Positions 1-6,635 of a stretch of DNA of 10,048 nucleotides are shown here, in pieces. Origin of the DNA: an uncultured Collinsella sp. (GTDB taxonomy: Bacteria; Actinomycetota; Coriobacteriia; Coriobacteriales; Coriobacteriaceae); contig CAUGNZ010000050.1 in assembly GCA_959601045.1 (NCBI GenBank), positions 1-10,048 on the forward strand, in the 5' to 3' direction. The translations under genes and the position numbers were made by a program. How positions within the stretch are numbered: the stretch's first letter is position 1; each line of letters starts with the position of its first letter. Below the pieces are notes generated by a model, which saw nothing but the letters and a program-made list of their open reading frames with translations, was not told the DNA's origin and made no database searches.

Positions 1-6
1 GTATAT

Positions 7-184
7 GGGTGCGCGATTGGCGTCATCAATTCAGAAGATATCAGTGCGGAATGTTTTGGGAGGTAGCCCAAACAGCCCCGGCGGGGGTCCTGTGTAGTCA
101 CCCTTTAGGCGGAACTCTCCTGATGGACTGGACGCACGGGATACTATCTTGGCAACTACCGTTTATCGCGTATAGCTACCGTTT
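7..184 (+). ncRNA. Candidate structured non-coding RNA, class unknown
   Basis: No convincing protein is encoded here, but the bases fold into a nested set of helices. A closing stem joins 9-17 to 165-173 (9 bp, two G-U). It is followed by 35-40 with 145-150 and 44-48 with 133-137. Inside are hairpins 55-60/67-72 and 76-79/83-86, plus 87-90 with 125-128. The loop of the 55-72 hairpin (GGTAG, 62-66) is complementary to 176-180, outside the closing stem, which would form a pseudoknot. This layout does not match the rod-like 6S RNA, and I see no SRP, tmRNA or RNase P signature. The raiA-motif RNA of Firmicutes and Actinobacteria is one candidate of similar size, but I cannot confirm it from memory. 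The strand is assumed from the downstream hairpin and neighbouring genes. The helices were paired by eye and some could be chance. Confidence 0.35.
156..184. repeat. 9-bp direct repeat, 20-bp period
   Basis: CTACCGTTT occurs at 156-164 and again at 176-184, about two helical turns apart. Both copies contain CTACC, which can pair with the GGTAG loop at 62-66, so they may be alternative partners in an RNA switch. The repeat also lies just upstream of a possible promoter, so an operator is the other reading. Confidence 0.4.
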
Positions 185-193
185 GCGGAATAA

Positions 194-222
194 GTAACAC
201 TCATTTATAAACCGTGTAAAAT
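194..222 (+). promoter_or_regulatory. Possible sigma-A promoter upstream of the DegV gene
   Basis: A -35-like GTAACA (194-199) is followed by a 17-bp spacer and a -10-like TAAAAT (217-222). Transcription would start near 229, just ahead of the 249-287 hairpin, giving the DegV gene a leader of roughly 135 nt. The stretch is unusually AT-rich for this genome. It is prediction only. The same bases also allow a weak hairpin pairing 212-216 with 233-237. Confidence 0.3.
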
Positions 223-248
223 CTCAGTTAAGCACGGAGTTTTCCAGG

Positions 249-290
249 GAGACGCTGTCCTTTGTTATGTGCAAAGGGCGGCGTCTCTTT
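249..290 (+). terminator. Perfect 16-bp hairpin with short T tract
   Basis: Bases 249-264 pair without interruption with 272-287 (16 bp including two G-U) around the 7-nt loop TTATGTG, and the stem is followed by TTT (288-290). It could terminate the candidate RNA upstream or act as an attenuator in the DegV leader. The T tract is short for an intrinsic terminator, so partial read-through is plausible. Confidence 0.55.
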
Positions 291-364
291 GGCGCTTGGG
301 GGCCGTTGCACGGTAGGACGGCGGACGTGCGTCACATATTAAAAAGCCAACGTCGAGATGGGTC

Positions 365-1228
365 GTGATAAGAATGGGCAAGTACGTAATCGTGGTTGAA
401 TCTGGTTCGGATGTGACGCCAGAGCTCTGCGAACGCTACGGTATCGTGCGCGTGCCTATGCATGTCACGATTGGTGACGAGACCGTCGAGGACGGCTCGA
501 TCGATCCGCTCGAGATTTATTCGCGATGCAACGAGTTTGGCGTTATGCCCAAGACCAGCGGCTGCGCGCCTGCGGATTTTGCTCACGTGTACGACCGCAT
601 TCACGCCGAGCAGCCCGACGCGACCATTTTGCATCTCGCATATTCCGAAGTTACGACCTGCTCGCATCAGTCCTCCAAGATTGCAGCTAAGGGCCGCGAC
701 TACGTCTACTCCATGGACACACGCTTTGTCTCGGTAGGCCGGTCGCTCGTCGCCGTCGAGACCGCCAAATACATCGAGGCTCACCCCGATGCCACTGTCG
801 ACGAGATCTTTGCATTTACGAACTCCGTTATGGACCGCGTGCTGTTGGGCTTTGTCCCTACCGACCTTGCCTTCCTTAAGGCGGGCGGTCGTCTGTCAAA
901 CGTTGCGTTCCTTGGCGCTCACCTGCTCAAGATTAAGCCCTGCATTGAGGTGACGGGCGGCAAGTTCGTGGCGACTAAGAAGCTCCGCGGCTCTATGCTC
1001 AAATGTGCCCGTGCCTTTATTGACCACATGGTTGCCAAGGGCGAGATTGACTACTCGCACATTGGTCTGGCGTATTCTGTGGGCCTTTCCCAGGAGCTGC
1101 GTGACGACATGGAAGTCTATGCGCACGACCTGGGCTTTAAGGACATTACCTGGACTCAGGTCGGCGGCGTCATCTCGAGCCATTGCGGCCCGACCGCCTT
1201 CGGTGCGGTACTCACGCTCAAGGCGTAA
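365..1228 (+). CDS. DegV family fatty-acid-binding protein (FakB-like)
   Basis: DegV proteins bind a fatty acid in a deep pocket. In Firmicutes, FakB members present it to the kinase FakA for phosphorylation and entry into phospholipid synthesis. The protein has the usual length (287 aa) and is soluble. The N-terminal strand VIVVESGSDV matches the family's opening motif. The carboxylate-binding TS lies at 64-65 (KTSGCAPADF). The hallmark GGRLSNVAFLGAHLLKIKP spans 174-192, and the C-terminal SSHCGP (271-276) carries the expected His273. The usual SGTYQS loop reads TTCSHQS (97-103), a divergence. The GTG at 365 has GAG seven bases upstream; the ATG at 374 would give a more family-typical N-terminus but has no well-placed ribosome site. 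No fakA (DAK-type kinase) gene is visible here. The ligand specificity cannot be read from sequence. Confidence 0.93.
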   Translation: MIRMGKYVIVVESGSDVTPELCERYGIVRVPMHVTIGDETVEDGSIDPLEIYSRCNEFGVMPKTSGCAPADFAHVYDRIHAEQPDATILHLAYSEVTTCSHQSSKIAAKGRDYVYSMDTRFVSVGRSLVAVETAKYIEAHPDATVDEIFAFTNSVMDRVLLGFVPTDLAFLKAGGRLSNVAFLGAHLLKIKPCIEVTGGKFVATKKLRGSMLKCARAFIDHMVAKGEIDYSHIGLAYSVGLSQELRDDMEVYAHDLGFKDITWTQVGGVISSHCGPTAFGAVLTLKA

Positions 1229-1259
1229 GGCCTGGCATCTATCGATTTCTATTGCCACG

Positions 1260-1296
1260 GCGGCGGGCGGGTTGCGATAACCCTCCCGCCGCTTTT
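1260..1296 (+). terminator. Intrinsic terminator of the DegV gene
   Basis: Bases 1260-1273 pair with 1279-1292 with a single C/T mismatch around a 5-nt loop (1274-1278), followed by TTTT (1293-1296). It begins 31 bp past the stop codon and separates the DegV unit from pflA. Confidence 0.88.
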
Positions 1297-1322
1297 GCGT
1301 GGAGTCAAATAGGACGACCTAA

Positions 1323-1365
1323 TTGACCTCTAAACCGTTTCGCCATCATATGTATGGGCTAGAAT
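1323..1365 (+). promoter_or_regulatory. Possible promoter region for pflA
   Basis: TTGACC (1323-1328) is a good -35 with a weak -10 candidate CATATG (1347-1352, 18-bp spacer). Alternatively TAGAAT (1360-1365) is the better -10, but its -35 is poor. The terminator just upstream means a promoter is expected here. Which hexamers are used cannot be decided by eye. Confidence 0.35.
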
Positions 1366-1414
1366 GGCTCTGGCATTTATGTAACTAAAACCAATGAGAG
1401 GCAAGGTAGCGGGA

Positions 1415-2233
1415 ATGGCTGAGATGACGCTCGAGGGTGTGGACGCTCGTCCCGAGGACTCCGCATTTGCCCTAGGCCGCGTGCATTCAATCGAGACGAT
1501 GGGAACGGTCGACGGTCCCGGCATCCGCTTTGTAGTGTTTGTCCAGGGCTGTCCCATGCGCTGCGCGTATTGCCACAATCCCGATACCTGGTCTGTTCAC
1601 GGCGGCACCATGGTGACCGTCGAGCATCTTATGGACGAGTTCCAGAGTAACCATGAGTTTTACCGCAGCGGCGGAATTACGGTTTCGGGTGGCGAGCCGC
1701 TCCTGCAGCCCGACTTTTTGGCTGGCCTGTTCCACGCAATGCACAACAACCCCGACGGTCGCGTGCATACCTGTCTTGACAGCTGCGGATATGCGTTTGA
1801 TCCCAACCACCCCGAGAAGTTCGATGCTGTCCTCAACGAGACCGACATGGTGCTGCTCGACATTAAGCACGCCGATCCGGTTGAGCATAAAAAGCTGACC
1901 GGTTGCGATCCTGCACGTATTCTGGCGTTTGGCGATGAGCTGGCGCGTCGCAGGATCAAGGTCGTTATCCGTCACGTAGTAGTACCGGGCATTACCGACA
2001 CGGTGGAGGAGTGCGAGGCACTCGGTCGCCTGATTGCCCCGTGGCACAACGTGGTGGGCTTGGAGATGTTGCCGTATCACACGATGGGTGTCGTCAAGTA
2101 TGAGCAGCTGGGGATTCCCTATAAGCTTGAGGGCGTGCCCCAGATGGATACCGCGCGCATGCCCGAGCTGCGTAATGCCGTTATGACCGGCATGAAAAAG
2201 CGCCGTGCGGAGCTCAAAAACGCCATCGGCTAG
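1415..2233 (+). CDS. pflA: Pyruvate formate-lyase activating enzyme (radical SAM)
   Basis: PflA uses a [4Fe-4S] cluster and SAM to install the glycyl radical on pyruvate formate-lyase, producing 5'-deoxyadenosine and methionine. That switches on anaerobic conversion of pyruvate to acetyl-CoA and formate. The radical-SAM signature CX3CX2C is C46-C50-C53 (GCPMRCAYCHNPDTW), preceded by the PflA-typical GTVDGPGIRFV. SGGEP (91-95) is the SAM-binding GGE motif, and LLPYH occurs near the C-terminus as in E. coli PflA. There is only one cluster motif, without the ferredoxin insert of other glycyl-radical activases, which supports PflA proper. The ATG at 1415 has AAGG eight bases upstream. An in-frame ATG at 1394 adds seven residues but lacks a ribosome site. 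The predicted protein is 272 aa, slightly longer than E. coli PflA at the N-terminus. pflB is not in the window. Confidence 0.94.
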   Translation: MAEMTLEGVDARPEDSAFALGRVHSIETMGTVDGPGIRFVVFVQGCPMRCAYCHNPDTWSVHGGTMVTVEHLMDEFQSNHEFYRSGGITVSGGEPLLQPDFLAGLFHAMHNNPDGRVHTCLDSCGYAFDPNHPEKFDAVLNETDMVLLDIKHADPVEHKKLTGCDPARILAFGDELARRRIKVVIRHVVVPGITDTVEECEALGRLIAPWHNVVGLEMLPYHTMGVVKYEQLGIPYKLEGVPQMDTARMPELRNAVMTGMKKRRAELKNAIG

Positions 2234-2312
2234 CAAGTCATTTTTGCCCCTATATGATACCCGAGCTGTACTGGCCTAACGGCTTGGTGCTGACACGGTT
2301 GAGTCAAAATGC

Positions 2313-2321
2313 TGGTACCAT
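2313..2321 (+). promoter_or_regulatory. Possible extended -10 upstream of the nucleosidase gene
   Basis: TGG-TACCAT is an extended -10-like sequence in the 126-bp gap after pflA. No good -35 stands at 17-18 bp. I see no clear terminator after pflA, so read-through from pflA is equally possible. Confidence 0.25.
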
Positions 2322-2359
2322 ACCGTGGATAAGCAGTTTTCACAGGTTTGGGGGATGGT

Positions 2360-3097
2360 ATGCCTACCATCGCAATCATCGGTGCGCTCGAAAAAGAGGT
2401 CGCGCAGATTAAAGAAGAACTGAACGGCGCTCGTGTGTCGCAAGAGGCGGGCTTGACCGTTGTCAGCGGTGAGCTCGACGGTCTGACGGTGGTCGCCACG
2501 ACCGCTGGCATGGGTACCGTGAACGCCGCTGGCGCAACGCAGCATCTCATCAGCAAATATGCCCCGCAGGCCGTTGTGTTTTCGGGCATTGCGGGTGGCC
2601 TAAACCCTAAGCTTCATATTAACGACGTGGTTATAGGCAAGTGCCTGCGCTATCTCGATACCGACACGGCGCTCATTGCCGAGTCTGCACCGGGGCTTGA
2701 GGAATTTGCCTCGACACCGGCTTTGGTTGATATTGCAGCTGCCGTGCTTGTCGAGCACGGGTTTGTGGACGCATCGCTGGATGTAGCGGCTGCGGAGAAG
2801 GACCCCAAGCAGTTCCTGTGTGGCACTATCGCCACGGGTGACCGCTTTGTTACGGGTGACGCCATGCGTAACGCTGCGATTGAGGCCACGCATGCCGATT
2901 GCGTCGAGATGGAGGGCGCGGCAATTGCGCACATCGCGGCCAAGAACGGTGTCGATTGTCTGGTGCTGCGTGCTATCAGCGATAATTGTGACGAGGCATA
3001 TGACGCGTTTTGCGAGCGAGAGTTCGATCTGGATGAGTACGCCCGCACCGCGAGCGGCATGACGCTCGATATCGTCCGCCGCATCGCCGCTGCGTAA
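2360..3097 (+). CDS. mtnN: 5'-methylthioadenosine/S-adenosylhomocysteine nucleosidase
   Basis: This enzyme hydrolyses MTA and SAH to adenine plus methylthioribose or S-ribosylhomocysteine, and members also cleave 5'-deoxyadenosine. The 245-aa protein starts MPTIAIIGALEKEV, the family's glycosidase N-terminus, with Glu13 matching the E. coli Glu12 region. FSGIAGG is the nucleoside-phosphorylase-fold glycine loop. VEMEGAAIAH contains Glu185, equivalent to the ribose-binding Glu174. RAISD contains Asp208, equivalent to the catalytic Asp197, with a consistent 11-residue offset. The ATG at 2360 has GGGGGA four bases upstream; a TTG at 2348 would extend the frame by four residues but falls ahead of that site. 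It lies between pflA and engB in the same direction. Its likely job is clearing SAM by-products, including those of radical-SAM enzymes such as PflA; that link is inferred. Confidence 0.94.
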   Translation: MPTIAIIGALEKEVAQIKEELNGARVSQEAGLTVVSGELDGLTVVATTAGMGTVNAAGATQHLISKYAPQAVVFSGIAGGLNPKLHINDVVIGKCLRYLDTDTALIAESAPGLEEFASTPALVDIAAAVLVEHGFVDASLDVAAAEKDPKQFLCGTIATGDRFVTGDAMRNAAIEATHADCVEMEGAAIAHIAAKNGVDCLVLRAISDNCDEAYDAFCEREFDLDEYARTASGMTLDIVRRIAAA

Positions 3098-3139
3098 TCG
3101 TGCATTCATATTGTAAGAACCTACGACCAAGGAGTATCC

Positions 3140-3730
3140 ATGGCCGATTCCATTAACTATCAGCTTGCCAAGTTCGTCGCCAGCTACGGCAAGGTTTCGC
3201 AGATTCCCGAGTCCACCTGTCCCGAGGTAAGCTTTGTTGGTCGCTCCAACGTGGGCAAGTCGTCGATCATGAACAAGCTCTTCGGCCGCAAGAACCTGGT
3301 CAAGGTTTCGAGCACGCCGGGCAAGACGAGCAATATCAATTTCTTCGAGGCCGACGACGTGCACTTTGTCGACCTGCCGGGTTACGGTTTCGCCCGTCGT
3401 TCCAAAGCTGAGCGCGATCGCTGGGCCGAGCTTATCGGCGACTTCTTCGACTCCGAGCGCAGCTTTAACCTGGTTGTGTCGCTGGTGGACATTCGCCACG
3501 ATCCCAGTAAGCTCGACCATGACATGATCGACTACCTGCAGGGCAACGAGTTCAACTTTATCGTCTGCCTCACCAAGGCCGACAAACTCAGCCGCACCCA
3601 GCAGGCCCGCCAGGCAGCAGCCATCAAAAAGCAGCTCAACGTCCCGGCCGAGAACGTAATCATCACAAGCTCCCAGACCGGCACCGGCATCGACGAACTC
3701 AAAAAGCGCATCGCCGATGCCTGCCTCTAA
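3140..3730 (+). CDS. engB: Ribosome biogenesis GTP-binding protein EngB/YsxC/YihA
   Basis: This is an essential small GTPase that assists late assembly of the 50S ribosomal subunit. It is 196 aa, the normal length. All G motifs are present: G1 GRSNVGKS (34-41), the G2 region STPGKTSNINFF (58-69), G3 DLPGYG (78-83), G4 TKAD (145-148) and G5 SSQTGTG near the C-terminus. The GYGFA following G3 is typical of EngB rather than Era or Der. AAGGAG (3129-3134) sits five bases upstream of the ATG. The gap from the nucleosidase gene is only 42 bp, so the two are probably cotranscribed. No ordinary terminator follows; instead the large palindrome E1 begins about 80 bp downstream and separates it from convergent thrB. 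Confidence 0.96.
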   Translation: MADSINYQLAKFVASYGKVSQIPESTCPEVSFVGRSNVGKSSIMNKLFGRKNLVKVSSTPGKTSNINFFEADDVHFVDLPGYGFARRSKAERDRWAELIGDFFDSERSFNLVVSLVDIRHDPSKLDHDMIDYLQGNEFNFIVCLTKADKLSRTQQARQAAAIKKQLNVPAENVIITSSQTGTGIDELKKRIADACL

Positions 3731-3808
3731 TAAGTGCTCCAGCCTAGCAAGTGCCCCTATCAATAAAAAGCCATTATTTCAGCCCGGCGCCCCTTCAAAG
3801 CGTGGGTC

Positions 3809-3995
3809 CCTGTAGACATCGCTAGCCACGTTGCCATAGGGCCACCCAGGGGCATCCCCTTAAAAACATTCCGCAGCACGAGGCCCGCTTATCCGCAGCT
3901 CCGAAGGAGCAGGATAAGCGGGCCTCAAGTGCGAGGACATTTTTAAGGGGATGCCCCTGGGTGGCCCGGACAGACCGATCGGCGATGTCTACAGG
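3809..3995. repeat. Giant nested palindrome E1 with conserved core
   Basis: Three perfect inverted repeats are nested around one centre: 3809-3822 with 3982-3995 (14 bp), 3839-3866 with 3940-3967 (28 bp), and 3880-3894 with 3912-3926 (15 bp). The apical part, 3895-3911, is GCAGCTCCGAAGGAGCA, itself a hairpin with a GAA loop. Between the middle and inner arms, TCC (3870-3872) can pair with GGA (3935-3937), flanking an internal loop GCA/GA, then GCAC pairs GTGC. The same core and internal loop recur in E2 at 9300-9429 with unrelated outer arms. It lies between convergent engB and thrB, and its outermost arm contains the thrB stop codon. There is no T tract at either outer edge, so a plain intrinsic terminator is an incomplete description. 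It is either a dispersed structured RNA/DNA element or a palindromic mobile repeat. Confidence 0.9.
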
Positions 3996-4870
3996 TACTC
4001 GATTTGAGCGCCCTCGGTGTCGCACGTCAGAATATGCGTCTCACACTTGGGGAACTGCTCGCGCAGCTTGACCTGCAGGAACTTTGCCACGATGGTGTCG
4101 TCGGTTACGGCCATGAGGGTCGAGCCCGAACCACTGATCCAGATGGTCTTGGCGCCGCCGTTAAGGCAGGTGTCGCGCACGGCGTTGTAGTCGGGGATGA
4201 GACGGCGACGATAGGGTTCTTGGATGCGGTCGTCATTGGCGGCGGCAATCAGGTCAAGGTCGCCGGTCTCCAGGCCGCGCGTCATGCCGGCGATGCGGCC
4301 CATTTGCCATACGGCGGTGGAGAGCGGAATCTCCTGCGGCACGACCTTGCGCGCCTCGCTCGTATGTACCTCGTAGGGCGGAATCACGGTGATAAAACGC
4401 AAGCGATCGCTTACCTCGTAGCGCAGGCACTGGGGGAGCGAATCGGTCGGCGTAAAGGAGCAGACGGCGCCGCCCAGGATGGCGGGGGCGACGTTGTCGG
4501 GATGGCCCTCGACCTCGGTGGCGATGCGGACGAGCTCGGCGCGGTCGACGGTGTGGCCCGTCAGCGCAGCGGCAGCCATGATGCCGGCGACGACGCAGGT
4601 GGAGCTGGAACCCAGGCCGCGAGCGACGGGTACATCGGTCTGAATGTCGATAGCGACGGGAAAGGCCGGCTCGCCCCAGGCGGCCAGAGCATCGACAAAG
4701 CTCACATAGACCAGGTTGTTCTCGTTTTGGAACTCCTCGGGGCAGCCCGTGATGGTGAGCTTGTCGGCGCGCTCGAAGGTGAAGTGCGAGTAGAGGCTGA
4801 CGGCCATGCCGAGGGTGTCGTAGCCAATGCCTAGGTTGGCGCTGGTTGCTGGGACGGTGATTTTGATCAT
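3989..4870 (-). CDS. thrB: Homoserine kinase (GHMP family)
   Basis: ThrB phosphorylates homoserine with ATP to O-phosphohomoserine, the substrate of threonine synthase. The 293-aa protein shows the three GHMP motifs: VPATSANLGIGYDTLG (6-21), the phosphate-binding PVARGLGSSS (81-90), and the C-terminal GAKTIWISGSGSTLMA (239-254). EGHPDNVAPA (121-130) is characteristic of homoserine kinases. Length is normal for the family. The start at 4870 is set by an AGGAGG ribosome site (complement of 4877-4882) six bases upstream; a longer frame to 4942 only translates the E3 palindrome. It is downstream of thrC on the same strand but separated by a terminator and E3, so it may have its own promoter. The final Leu-stop lies inside the outer arm of E1. 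Confidence 0.95.
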   Translation of the reverse strand: MIKITVPATSANLGIGYDTLGMAVSLYSHFTFERADKLTITGCPEEFQNENNLVYVSFVDALAAWGEPAFPVAIDIQTDVPVARGLGSSSTCVVAGIMAAAALTGHTVDRAELVRIATEVEGHPDNVAPAILGGAVCSFTPTDSLPQCLRYEVSDRLRFITVIPPYEVHTSEARKVVPQEIPLSTAVWQMGRIAGMTRGLETGDLDLIAAANDDRIQEPYRRRLIPDYNAVRDTCLNGGAKTIWISGSGSTLMAVTDDTIVAKFLQVKLREQFPKCETHILTCDTEGAQIEYL

Positions 4871-4884
4871 GTGGGTCCTCCTGG

Positions 4885-4996
4885 GCGGGTCTGGCCGTTT
4901 AGTTCGCTGCTCGGGCAGTCCTGGCTCGCTCGGAAAGCACATTAAGTGCTTTCCGGCTCGTGCGGAACTCGCGACGAACTAAACGGCCAGACCCGC
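4885..4996. repeat. Large palindrome E3 between thrC and thrB
   Basis: Bases 4885-4906 are perfectly complementary to 4975-4996 (22 bp). Inside, 4931-4940 pairs with 4946-4955 (10 bp) around ATTAA. Read on the minus strand, the internal region carries TTCCGCA on one side and AGGAC on the other, at the positions where E1 and E2 carry TCCGCAG and CGAGGAC. It lacks their 17-nt apical core, so it may be a divergent member of that family or an unrelated palindrome. It ends two bases upstream of the thrB ribosome site and would form part of the thrB leader, where it might influence translation or RNA stability. Both strands translate to RTKRPDP in its arms, as expected for a palindrome rather than a gene. 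Confidence 0.85.
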
Positions 4997-5030
4997 ATGT
5001 CAGTTCGTCATCATCCCGGTGGGTTTCTGA

Positions 5031-5061
5031 TAAAAGAAGGTGCGCCGGCTTTCGCCGGCGC
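5031..5061 (-). terminator. Intrinsic terminator of thrC
   Basis: On the minus strand, the perfect 8-bp stem GCGCCGGC/GCCGGCGC (5042-5061) is closed by a GAAA tetraloop and followed, after ACC, by the T-rich TTCTTTTAT. It lies 12 bp past the thrC stop and ahead of E3 and thrB. Confidence 0.8.
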
Positions 5062-5073
5062 TTAATAAGGGGT

Positions 5074-6591
5074 TTAGTTGGTGCTCATTCGTTTTGCTGC
5101 AGACTCTACGTAGCTGGTCATCTCATCGACGTCGCAGACGTCTTCGAAGCGGACGGGTTTGGATTCGAGTTCGGCGAGCTGAGTCGGGGCGACCGTGTTG
5201 GTGGCCTGCTCGAGCACACGCATAGCCTCAAAATCGTCCTCGGGCACGTCGAGGCCCAGGGCATCGCAGCAGGCGCGCGGGAACTTGTAGGGGCTGGCGG
5301 TCGAAAGCAGCACGCGGGCCTTGGCGCCCTCGGCGGGAGCGACCTGCTCAAAGACGTGATAGCCGCAGGCGGTGTGCGGGTCGATCACGTAGTCGTTCGC
5401 ATCCCAACAGCTCTTGATGGCGGCGCGAACCTCGTTCTCGCTGGCCCAGCCGCAGCCAAAGACGCCCTGAATCTTGGCCAGCAGCTCGGCGGGCACCTCG
5501 TAGCGGCCGGTCTGGGCAAGCTGCTCCATAAGGCCGGCAACGAGCTCGCAGTCGCCGTCGGACAGGAAGTACAGCATGCGCTCCAGGTTGGAGCTGATGA
5601 GAATGTCCATCGACGGCGAGATGGTCGTAAAGAACGGACGGTTGCGGTCGTAGACGCCGGTGGTCAGGAAGTCGGCCAGTACGTTGTTCTTGTCGCTCGC
5701 GACGATGAGCTTGGCGACGGGCAGACCCATGCGCTTGGCATAGTAGCCGGCCAGGATATCGCCAAAGTTGCCGGTCGGTACGCAGAACTCAACGGCGTCG
5801 CCTGCCTCGATGGCGCCGGCGCGCAGCAGCTGTGCATAGGCGGCAAAGTAGTAGACGACCTGTGGCACCAGGCGGCCGACGTTGATGGAGTTGGCGCTCG
5901 AAAGCACCGTGCCGGCGGCCTCCAGGCGCTTGGCAAGCTCTTTATCGGCAAAGATGCGCTTGACGGCACTCTGGGCGTCGTCAAAGTTGCCGCGGATGCC
6001 GCAGACGGCGACGTTATCGCCCTCCTGTGTGGACATCTGCAGATTCTGCACGCGGCTGACCTTGCCCTCGGGATAAAAGACGGTAATACCCGTGCCCGGG
6101 GCGTCGGCAAAGCCGGCGAGTGCTGCCTTGCCCGTGTCGCCCGACGTGGCGGTGACGATCATGATGCGCACGGCGCCGCCGTCCTTGGCGGAAGTGCGGG
6201 CCATGAGGCGGGGGAGCATCTGCAGGGCGACGTCCTTAAAGGCGCTCGTGGGGCCGCCAAAGAGCTCCATCACATAGGTTTGCGGGGCGTCGACGCCCGG
6301 TGCGGCATCGAGTTTGACGAGCGGCGTGACCTCTTCGCTCGCAAACGTGCCGCGGTATGCTTCGTCGACACACGCCGAAATTTCTTCGGCCGTGTAATCA
6401 TTCAGTAACATTCCCAACACATCTTGAGCGATTTCAAAGTACGATTTATCTGCAAGCGAGCTGATATCGACCTGCTGGGTGCCGAGCTCGTCCGAGACAA
6501 ACAAACCCCCGTCGGGAGCGATGCCGGTACGGATTGCCACCTTACTTGAGCACGATAAAGTGCGTCCTCGTGTACTATGATAAGTTCCCAT
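5074..6591 (-). CDS. thrC: Threonine synthase (PLP-dependent)
   Basis: ThrC converts O-phosphohomoserine and water to threonine and phosphate, the last step of the pathway. The 505-aa protein is of the long, E. coli/yeast-like type. The N-terminus YHSTRG...APDGGLFV is typical. The PLP lysine is Lys119 in GGPTSAFKD, TATSGDTGKAA (147-157) and SSANSINVGRLVPQ (231-244) line the active site, and the phosphate-binding PTGNFGD is 272-278. DPHTACGY occurs in the C-terminal third as in the family. The start at 6591 has GAGGAG nine bases upstream; an in-frame ATG at 6636 would put that site inside the gene. It is divergent from lysC, with 104 bp between the starts. A 482-codon open frame on the opposite strand is only a shadow of its codon bias. 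Confidence 0.96.
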   Translation of the reverse strand: MGTYHSTRGRTLSCSSKVAIRTGIAPDGGLFVSDELGTQQVDISSLADKSYFEIAQDVLGMLLNDYTAEEISACVDEAYRGTFASEEVTPLVKLDAAPGVDAPQTYVMELFGGPTSAFKDVALQMLPRLMARTSAKDGGAVRIMIVTATSGDTGKAALAGFADAPGTGITVFYPEGKVSRVQNLQMSTQEGDNVAVCGIRGNFDDAQSAVKRIFADKELAKRLEAAGTVLSSANSINVGRLVPQVVYYFAAYAQLLRAGAIEAGDAVEFCVPTGNFGDILAGYYAKRMGLPVAKLIVASDKNNVLADFLTTGVYDRNRPFFTTISPSMDILISSNLERMLYFLSDGDCELVAGLMEQLAQTGRYEVPAELLAKIQGVFGCGWASENEVRAAIKSCWDANDYVIDPHTACGYHVFEQVAPAEGAKARVLLSTASPYKFPRACCDALGLDVPEDDFEAMRVLEQATNTVAPTQLAELESKPVRFEDVCDVDEMTSYVESAAKRMSTN

Positions 6592-6635
6592 ATAACACTG
6601 CTCCTCGGATGCCTTGGTCCCAATCGGTGAAACCA

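Noticed and set aside
9..197. 62-codon frame at the window start
   Set aside because: No ribosome site, no codon bias like the neighbours, and the bases are better explained by RNA helices.
2600..3763. 387-codon minus-strand frame across the nucleosidase and engB genes
   Set aside because: Both plus-strand genes have full family motifs and ribosome sites; the opposite frame has neither.
3731..3808. Separate engB or thrB terminator in this stretch
   Set aside because: On the minus strand there is a T5 tract, but only a 3-bp stem ahead of it; nothing convincing on the plus strand.
3839..3967. E1 as a simple bidirectional intrinsic terminator
   Set aside because: Far longer than terminators, no T tract at the outer ends, and a conserved core shared with E2; termination may still be one of its effects.
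4871..4942. N-terminal extension of thrB
   Set aside because: It lies in E3 and upstream of a good AGGAGG site; family members start at MIKITVPATSANLG.
4960..6408. 482-codon open frame on the plus strand
   Set aside because: It is antisense to thrC, whose motifs are complete; high third-position GC leaves the opposite strand open. Its N-terminus only translates the E3 palindrome.
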